From: Collybiopsis luxurians FD-317 M1
Taxonomy: Eukaryota; Basidiomycota; Agaricomycetes; Agaricales; Omphalotaceae
Length of the DNA stretch: 64,000 nt
NCBI GenBank assembly: GCA_000827265.1
Contig: KN834870.1
Location: 1-64,000 of the forward strand
Reading direction: 5' to 3'
Position 1 is the stretch's first letter. Every line of letters begins with the position of its first letter. The notes under the pieces were generated by a model, which saw nothing but the letters and a program-made list of their open reading frames with translations, was not told the origin of the DNA and searched no databases. The position numbers and the translations under genes were made by a program. Of the stretch, positions 56,147 through 64,000 are shown one piece after another.

Positions 56147-57584
56147 TTACATCCTCGACTTCCTTCTTGGAATTAATCTTGGAGCTAAATAAGGGCTATT
56201 ATTCAACGCGGTCCTATTAACCAGAGGTTGTATCAGGAGAGTTTGTGTCCGACAGGACGAAATGATGAAAGTAGAGCTAGCACAGCCTATCATCGTCCGC
56301 ATCGTCGGTGCCGAAGACTTGCGTGAAGCAGACACAATCTTCATAGCCCGAAGACGGGAAATCTGAGCATGCAGACCAAAGAAGGGAGATAGGGTACACG
56401 AGCTTCGAGCGGGACGCTCTTCGGGTGCTGGGAGACACTCGGGTGGAAGGAAAGTCTTCCTGCGAGGAAAGCGCGGAGGCATAGGATGAGCAGAATTTAA
56501 GACGGACTTGGGAGGGTTCGACTTTGGAACGAGACTAGGATTGTTTGAAGAGGGTAGAGATTGATCTTCGAAGCTTGGCCACCGCTTGAGGGACTTCTTG
56601 GAATGAGGAGAGAATAGGTGAACGATGTTTGATAAGGGACTTGTGAAAAAAGCTTGAGTTTGATGATTCCGAAGGGCCAGTTGGACGAGAGGTGAATAGC
56701 GAGAGCCAGAATGTTTGACGTGCCGGTAAACAGAGCCATTTCCAATAGCGAGCGGAGACGACGGTTCTGTGGATGTTTGCACGGACGGCGAGAAAGGAGC
56801 TTGAGCGCTAGATTCCGAGTTTGCCCAGACCATACTTCCTGCGGTGGTAACAGACTCATCTTCAATCCTAGTAGAAGTGATTGCCTTTTCTGGCTAGAGC
56901 CACGACGATGGAAGAGTATCCGAAAGAGTCGAGATATTGGGCCCGCGAGGTAAGCACACAGTTGCCTATTTCGAAGAGGAAGTTGAGCGAGAGGAGAGTA
57001 GCGGGAACTTGAACACTTAGAGTGACGATATGGAGCCATTGCCTGCAGGTAAGGTTTCAAACGCACGACGTGTTGGGGACAAAACAGAAGTAGGTCCTGA
57101 TATACAATGGCGATGGTACCTAATCTTGCCGAAATCGTCCATGTAATACGTACGGTTCTGACACAGTAAGCGAAAGTTCCGGAACGCCATCAAGATTGTA
57201 GCCCATTGCTTGGGCGGCGAAAACCTCAGACGGATCGATGTAGATAATTTCCTCCTCTCGAGGAGCACCGATGTTGACTTCTTGAACGGTTTTGCGAGGT
57301 GTAGCCTTGAATACCGAAGATAGAGTAAGATCTGGACGGCAATCTGGAGGTCTCCAAAAATTGACATGAAGATCCTCGAAAAGATCGGGGCCTCGAGTTG
57401 GCTTTCGAGCAGGTGGAGTGCTCGTTGAATTGTTGGTCGAACAGGAAACAGAGTCAGCGGGACCTCCTGGAGTATATGCAGCCGGACTGGATGCCGATCC
57501 CCCAAGAGAATGCTGAGACGGAGGCGGTCGAATGGCGGCCAAAGCTGAATCAGTGGTCTGTGCAGAGATCGACGAAGAACGGCC
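56147..57584 (-). CDS. Ser/Pro-rich hypothetical protein, 5' end unresolved
   Basis: Coding character is clear from 57584 down to about 57170: a Ser/Pro-rich stretch, then DLFEDLHVNFWRPPDCRPDL and EEIIYIDPSEVFAAQAMGYN. No ATG begins the frame; a CCTAG acceptor at 57585-57589 implies an upstream exon I could not place. Downstream, two related blocks, YRHSKCSSSRYSPLAQLPLR and YRHVKHSGSRYSPLVQLALR, lie in different frames about 300 bp apart. A further intron or a frameshift must therefore join them. Introns near 57167-57110 (GTACGT...CAG) and around 56870-56835 are likely but not fixed. No named domain, no signal peptide. Confidence 0.45.
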
Positions 57585-60500
57585 CTAGGAGAATTTCACG
57601 CAGGAGTATGGTTCGGCGAGAGATATCCAGATTTCAAAAGGCAACGAACCCGGTGTAAGAATTCTAGATTCGCCACTGATGCATGATGGATGCTGCGCCT
57701 ACGCCAGAATTTGGATGTCAGACCGAAGTATGTGGAGAATGTGAGGGTGCACCTTCCAAACCAACAACGTCAGTTTTGTACTTGAAAGTTCTCCGTTCGT
57801 CATGTTTGTACCACGAACTCCTATACCGCTTGGATCGCTTGGACTTTAAGAATTAGGAAGAACGATCCGGTGAAGCTTGGAAAGAATAACAGAAATTATG
57901 GCTTACGAGCGAACTAGATGACGAATAGCTCGTGCTGGAGTTAATTCCGGAAGGAAATATACTGGGAGGCGATGGAAAAGATGAGACTCATATCCCAAAG
58001 GGATCTTAGCGAGAATTCCTACCTGACCCAGCGCTGGAAAAGACTTTATTCACCTCAAAGATTACGAATCAGCTCTCGGGAAAGCGCAGTGTCGAAGATG
58101 ATCTGAGTTGGGCTTCAGTCTCAATGGAACCGCAAGTAAATGACATATAACCTTATAAGAGCCATTATGAAACCAACGCCCAGCTCGAAATAGCTCATAC
58201 TCTTCCAACAAGATGGCGTTGCCTAGTTTTTCCACTACCCGTCCACGATCCGTCACGTTGAGGTACCGATTAGGGATGTAAATCCTGGAATAGTACCGAA
58301 TGCTTTGAGGTGCTCTCCAGGAGGTGGTCTTGTAAATTCGACATGTTCGCAGAAGAAAACCAAAAGGGCGGGGAGGAAGCGAACGCGGTAGTGGAGGAAG
58401 GGAAAAAAGATGGAACTGATTAGACGCCCAAAAGTCGCTCATGTGATCTATGAATCTTCCCAGGGTCTCGACGCGTCTCACCGTTCACGTCGCGATTTGA
58501 CTTTCGTACTTGGGCACCGCACTAAGCGATATCTAGTTAACTTAGATCTATGCTTCCGTGAAACTTCGTTACGGATTTTATGCTGATGCTTTTAAGTTTG
58601 TAATGGATTTCTGTGATTTTCGAAGTAGGAATCTAGACAGCACTGAGCGCTCAGCCCTGCTCACCCGAAACGACTGTTTACAACGCAAACTTGCGTGATT
58701 AGTTGAGAAAGATAGATGCCAAAAAACTGCACCGTTAAAGACTTTCTCGGCTCATGAAGACATAGAACGGAGGAAGACCCTAGACCGCACGATAGAACGC
58801 GTCCACCTCGATTTCGAGATGAATAATCTACAGCCCGCCTTGAAATAGCCCAACCCAAAGACGAACACTTTGGCATGTCAGGAAACGGTTGACTCAGGAA
58901 CCCTCTGATCCCTGGCCCCAGCCTTCATAGTCAAAGGTTAATTTGACTAAGGCTACAGTTAGTTGGGCGACAGCCAGCCCGTTGCTCCGCCGTACTTGAC
59001 TTCCTCCTCAAGATCACTGGTCCTTTTGAGGTTACTGAACATGAGATTAAAAGGGGAGCATTATAATAAATGACCCTTTCGAATGGTCAAGACCAAAGTT
59101 GACTCCAGTACAAAGGGTTTTTTTCCAGGTCTTCCATCGTGATCACCAAATAGGAATGTTCGTTCTCCTCCTTTGATTTTTGAAACAACATATTTGCCCG
59201 AGGCGTACTGTGCTGTTATTCACCATCCTCTTTCAAGCCATCACAAATCCTCGTACCAAATCGGTGGATTTTCCCAATTTCATCCGTACGTCTTGCTGTG
59301 TAAACATACACCCTAGACATGCACCTTCGTTTTATCCCAGACAACTCCGAACCTACGGAATAAGGCCGTCCATAGGGCCCCGAGGAAACGTACTTTCGAG
59401 AGCGCACTGCCTCGTAATGACTCCCATGAACACCCCCTATCAAGGATATCAGGCATCGCCTCAACCCTTTTGGCAATAAAATTCATTTATCAGTGTATTT
59501 AATGAGCAATTACGATTATTGACTACTGCTATTATGGTGACTTTATCAACTTGTCCAGATCCAACTTGTACGCGCAGGTGTACCAAGCACTCATGCAAAC
59601 TTATGTTCAGCCAAAACCGTTGGAAAAAACGTTCTGGTCAAATGTCTTTGCCCCTCTTCGCCAGGTAGACTTGTCAAGGTGGGTTTTACAGGCCAGCCAT
59701 GCGTTCCGGAAATTCGCCTAATTGCTACGTCGTCATCCTGTCGCGTTGTAGCCTAAATCGGGAGAGGAGTTTAAGTTTTCGGGGCGGTATCAAGGGGGAG
59801 GACGAGGAGTGGCTGAAGGTTACGGATGGGGCGGCGGAAGCAGCCGGTAGACATCTGGACCGAAACCGGTGGTACCCAACGACGCGCAGCAGGGTGCTAG
59901 ACGTTAGCAGTCAATTCCGGGAAGGTGTAAAATATTTGGCGTATTCGACCGGTCTCTTCACTTGTGTCCTAGTCGCGATTATGATTATGATTATCGGTTA
60001 TCGGAGAGGCAGGCAACCAACGAGCGCCGTGCCTGAAATTTGTTTTTTGGTCGAGGCAGTTCTTAAACTCTTCTCCCACAATTTCCAATTATTTTTCCAA
60101 GTCGCCATTTCTTTCTTTCGTGGATGCCGACCCATGCATAGATTCTCAAGCAAAGAGGCAAAAAAGATACAAGACAAACCAAACCTTGGTCAGTAATGTC
60201 GATATTCCAGTTTAACCAACCAGTACGTAGTACAGAGTACTTATCAAGCGGTATCCACTCCACAAACCTGATCCGATATATCGAAATTTCCGCAACTCCA
60301 CTCCGCACTACACAGCATTGATCAGTGATTGCATAAATACAAGCATCCGCTATGAGAATCTCCCAGCGCTGGTTCGGTACGTTCTCTGACCCTCATCCCA
60401 GTCATGCATGCGTTTACCCTACTTTCGTTCCCCTTCACAGTTCCTTGAACGTCGAATCTCCAAGTAAAAGAATTTGCCGGTCAAATTCTTCCGATCTATA

Positions 60501-60609
60501 ATCACTGCTAAACGTCGGTTTAGTTTTTTTCGTATTCGAAATGCTTTTGGCTCACGTTCTAGTATTATATAGTTATTCACCTTTCAACTCTCGAAATAAC
60601 TTACCGACG
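57585..60609. other. Long intergenic stretch with weak open frames
   Basis: A minus-strand frame at 58062-58481 and a plus-strand frame at 59699-60196 (ATG, one possible hydrophobic helix GLFTCVLVAIMIMIIGY) are open, but I cannot confirm either. TATATAG at 60566-60572, 38-44 bp before the 60610 ATG, probably drives the next gene. Confidence 0.4.
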
Positions 60610-61321
60610 ATGTTCCTCATCGCACGCCTCTCTGCTCTATGCTGTGTTCTTGCCAGTTTTCTGGCGGTGACGGCGTCTCCACTCCCTCAGAATGATGTGA
60701 CCTCCTTGGAATTTGAGCGACGTGGACCAGGTGAATACGGAATTTAGTTTCCTCAAATTATTCATGATAACTGAAGCGGCTTGATCCCAACCCTATTTAA
60801 CAGCCGCAACGCTATGGGCCCTAGAAAAGGCCGCAAAAGCATACGACCCCAATCAGAAAGGCCCCGCTCTCCTTCTTTCACGTAGCGCCTTCTACGCTGT
60901 ACCTCAAGGCCAGCAGATGGAGGTCAAGTCCAAGGGAGAAGACAAAACCGCGTCGCTGAAAAAGGATAAAAGTGCTCAGCTCCACGAAGTGGCTCAGATC
61001 AAATTTAAAGGCGAGGAGTCTGTACAGATTGCCACGGACCTCAGGGCGCTGCGACCGAAGACGTTGGTGGAGTATAGAGAGGAGATAGAGAAGGTCATCA
61101 AGAAGTATGCGAAGGGTGCAACGGTTACGTTGAAGGAGGAGTGGTTCAAGGAGGAGGCTCCCAAGCAATCGAACATTCACGACGTCCTTAATTCACCGCA
61201 GCCTGCCGCAGGGGCTTCCGGGTCGAACCCACCTAACGCAAACGCACAGCAGGCCCCAAAGAAATCAAACATCCATGACGTCCTCTCCAAGCAGTCGGAT
61301 ATCCACAAGGTCCTTAACTGA
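60610..61321 (+). CDS. Small secreted protein with C-terminal IHDVL repeats, 212 aa
   Basis: Exon 1 is 60610-60730 and exon 2 is 60804-61321, with a 73-nt intron. The sum is 639 nt. A clear signal peptide (FLIARLSALCCVLASFLAV, cut near TASPLP) is followed by a short linker ending FERRGP that could include a Kex2-like RR site. A charged Lys/Glu-rich domain follows (TLWALEKAAKAYDPNQKGPA, LLLSRSAFYAVPQGQ, VIKKYAKGATVTLKEEWF). The tail has three copies of a K-x-S-[ND]-I-H-[DK]-V-L motif: KQSNIHDVLN, KKSNIHDVLS and KQSDIHKVLN. No Cys pairs in the mature part. No family recognised; secretion is inferred from the signal peptide. Confidence 0.75.
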
Positions 61322-63648
61322 TGAATGTACTCGGCCCTCTGACAACTCTCCTTCACCGTACGTAAATCTATTTCTTGTACTTACTAGCATGTAGATTACG
61401 ATTATTTATTATGAGTATTTAGACGTTCCCATCGAAGGCAATAGCGTGATGAGACTGCGGAAAGACATACGCGATTTGATCGTTACAGCGACGCCGGCTG
61501 ATGACTCGGAAGCTTCGAGTCATTTCTTCTGGTACAATCGGAAATCTCCCAGCATGAGTCTTCCTTTGTAAGAAGCAAATACTTGTGCCCCGCTAGCGCT
61601 CTATCCAGTCCTCGAGTTCGCTTTGGGCCTTTTCCAACTCCTCAATCCAATATTTTGGAGCACCACATTTCTTCCAGGTGTCGACAAACACATATCGGAC
61701 AGTCGTGTTTTGAATGAAACCCAATTTGCTGGAAGTAATTATTCGTTTCCTCATTAGCTGTGCATGTGGGACAACAGATATTCCCAATCGCGATTCGAAA
61801 TACTCTGGAATCGCCTTTGTAGGAATTTTTATTTCGTCTCTTCTTCCTCGAGTTCACACCCAGTGAGGACGATTAAATGATAGTACAGTCGCTCGTTGAT
61901 CTTGTTTGCACAGATGACGGAGGATACATGACGACATTATTCGTTGACCGCGGACGTGTGAAAATGGAGTGTCTGTCTGTGAAGGCGAAGAGGGCGAGTC
62001 GAAGTCCTGGCATTCTGGATGGACGAGCTTCAATTTATCAGGAACGAATAGCGAAAACTCGGGATAGGTAAAGACGAGAAGTCAACCTCCTCGGGCACGA
62101 GTCACCTATCCTTCTCTTTTATTCAATCGCCACGGGTAACGGACGCTAACCAGACTCGGAGTATATTGCACTTCCATGACAAGACGATGAACTGGACATT
62201 TTGAACACCCAACTTTTGCGCTATTAGAAATCTCGAGAACTTGAAAGACGGAGATTAATCACAAGTCGAGCGAAGGTTCAACAAGAAAGTTAAGTGTAAC
62301 TTAGCTCTGAATGCTCGAAATTTGGGAATGGAAGAGGTCAGATCCCTTGACGATGGTAGTACTAGTTGGCACTATCTACCTTCAACGCGGTGCTCGATCT
62401 CGAATGCTTTCAACGATCGCACTAAACTCACGTCGTGTAAATTTCTCAGCCAGGCGCCAATAAGTATCGTCCTTCTGCTTTCGCGCGCATCCCGTTTCAA
62501 GCACAGAATTCTGGGATAATTTTCCTATCACATCCGTTAAATTTTTGCGTTGCAGATGTATGTGCGGTGAGAACTACCTATAACTAATCTTTTAATCTAC
62601 AGCGTTGCGAGTTCCACAAGATTCGGGGATGTGTACATCCCTATATATTTCGAGTACTCTACCGAATTTTCCTCTAGAATTTTCTTTTTGGGATAGACCA
62701 TTTCTCTCGAACATGGACTGGAATTTTCAACTTGCTCTTTTCAAAAGTTATGTGTTTAATAGTGACTATGTCCTCACGTACAGTAGCGGCGTTGTGACGA
62801 TCGTAGTCAGAATACCTAGCTATCACTGTCTCGGGCTTGCTATGCCTGGGCAGCAAGGTAGCAGGTAGTTAGCCGAGACTTGCTGCATTGACATCCAGTC
62901 GACTTGACCATGATGAGAAGTTGTCGTGCGGCGGCCACTGGCCAGCTCATATCATAGAGAATGCAAAGCCCTCTGAGCAGGACCTTGTATACTTAAGCAT
63001 GGGTGACAGTCCAACGGTCAACCCCCCACACTAGTGGGGTCACTGCCAAATGGGACAATTCTGATATGATGACTTGTACTGGCTAGACAAACTCGGTCCC
63101 AACTCAGGGGTATGGCGGGCCCAATTCTCACTACGGGAACAAATCACGATGAGAGGCTGAACACGCACTGACGGGAGTGAATTGTTCAAAACTGCCTTTG
63201 AGCAAACAGTTTTTTGCGTGAAATGGTCACTTTACGAGTGTTTAAGGTGCATCTCTCCTTTTGACCTTATGAATGCTTGTAGCGATAGGTCTTCGAGATC
63301 TTGAATGTGAGTTGTAACCTCAAGCTAGTCAAACCTCAAGTAAAATTTTAATATATCTCGATCTCTACTTACGGACTCGTTCTACAAACATTACTTACTT
63401 AAGAACCACTTCATCAACCTCCACGGGTCGTCTCGTTTGTATAAGCGAAACGTTATCTCTAACATGTACTCGTTTTAAATACTGTGTGATTTGCACCATG
63501 AAGGGCTGGATATCTGGGAATGAACATTGTGGTGAGTAGAGATCCACAATTTACCAAATATACCAGGCTGAGCATATTTCGGCATTTGTGCACACCTATT
63601 GCATCGTACCAGTCGCCGATTAAAGCGAAACTGACTCAGCTTGCTTAG
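61322..63648. other. Intergenic stretch, no supported gene
   Basis: A minus-strand frame (61857-61642) has two CxxC-type pairs (CCPTCTANEE, CPICVC) but is short and lacks neighbours in phase. A nested hairpin CCCCAC-ACTA-GTGGGG lies at 63024-63039. Nothing else recognised. Confidence 0.4.
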
Positions 63649-64000
63649 ATGACATCTCAAATCACCCCTCGCCATCACCTAACCGGTCTCAAGATAGTCC
63701 GATATTTGCATCAACACCCTTCCTTCCCGCATGCTATTGATCACTATCGAACTCAGTATTACAAAATGTTTCCACCTATCCTGATGATGGCTTCGCCTTT
63801 ATTCCGACACAACCCCACAATATCCGGCAAACTTACCCTTCCTCAGGCTGCGCTCGATACCATGGAACGAAGGGAACAGTACAGTCAAAAATCGAATTAT
63901 CTGCCCAAACTCCTTTACGTTTCGCTGGTACTACCGCTTCAAATTTTCCCTGCTTCTTCATCGTTGTGTTTGCCCCACTTTACTGACGCAGATTCTTTCA
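63649..64000 (+). CDS. Partial open reading frame running off the window
   Basis: From ATG 63649 the frame stays open for 117 codons to the last base, with no stop in 352 nt, whereas the other frames close. It reads MTSQITPRHHLTGLKIVRYL then AIDHYRTQYYKMFPPILMM and SGKLTLPQAALDTMERREQY. I do not recognise a domain. It may be the first exon of a gene continuing to the right. Confidence 0.35.
   Translation, partial: MTSQITPRHHLTGLKIVRYLHQHPSFPHAIDHYRTQYYKMFPPILMMASPLFRHNPTISGKLTLPQAALDTMERREQYSQKSNYLPKLLYVSLVLPLQIFPASSSLCLPHFTDADSF

Noticed and set aside
58062..58481. 139-aa minus-strand frame as a gene
   Set aside because: Begins at GTG, with no ATG until residue 14, no domain, and no promoter or splice support.
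61642..61857. CxxC-containing minus-strand frame as a zinc-finger gene
   Set aside because: Only 71 codons, an overlapping alternative frame of equal length, and no neighbouring exon in phase.

Overview
The window is nuclear DNA of a filamentous basidiomycete, most likely an Agaricomycete (mushroom-forming fungus). The evidence is the dense set of short spliceosomal introns (about 42-65 nt with GTRNGT donors), the KDZ transposase of the CxC5/CxC6 type, and basidiomycete-specific families: T5orf172-domain protein, DUF6699, short BTB proteins, a 7TM orphan family, and tandem F-box/LRR-like genes. There is no rRNA gene, no tRNA that I could recognise, and no prokaryotic-style operon.

Layout. 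1-7.0 kb is repeat-rich: a 51-bp tandem array with a 153-bp higher-order period (1-297), a T5orf172 gene (1211-2198, minus), and a degenerate ~50-bp minisatellite (5580-6935) split by a ~570-bp TIR element with a TA target duplication. 7.0-11.7 kb holds a full-length but nonsense-mutated KDZ transposase gene (minus) and, divergently, a 433-aa basic/coiled-coil protein gene. 14.3-23.2 kb carries four intron-containing genes with little or no recognisable domain content. 23.8-28.3 kb is a large satellite of ~225-bp monomers. It is followed by an assembly gap flanked by two nearly identical 345-bp copies.

29.6-34.4 kb is a tandem F-box array: one 5'-truncated fragment and two intact genes. 34.9-40.8 kb is a divergent pair of fusion enzymes: methyltransferase-24/GT8 (minus) and GME-like epimerase/glycosyltransferase/GT2 (plus). 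42.2-43.9 kb is a 13-exon GH16 beta-glucanase. 46.9-48.5 kb has a DUF6699 gene and a single-pass membrane protein gene. 49.8-54.6 kb is AT-rich, with a 480-bp direct repeat pair bracketing a decayed 7TM gene. 54.9-61.3 kb has a BTB gene, a Ser/Pro-rich hypothetical gene and a small secreted protein with IHDVL repeats. A partial open frame runs off the right edge.

Functionally, the two sugar-enzyme fusions probably act in one glycan pathway because they are divergent neighbours and each contains glycosyltransferase modules. The 7-23 kb block looks like accessory, transposon-associated DNA. Exon models were built by hand from splice signals and reading frame. Where all exons sum to a multiple of three I say so, because that is the main internal check available.
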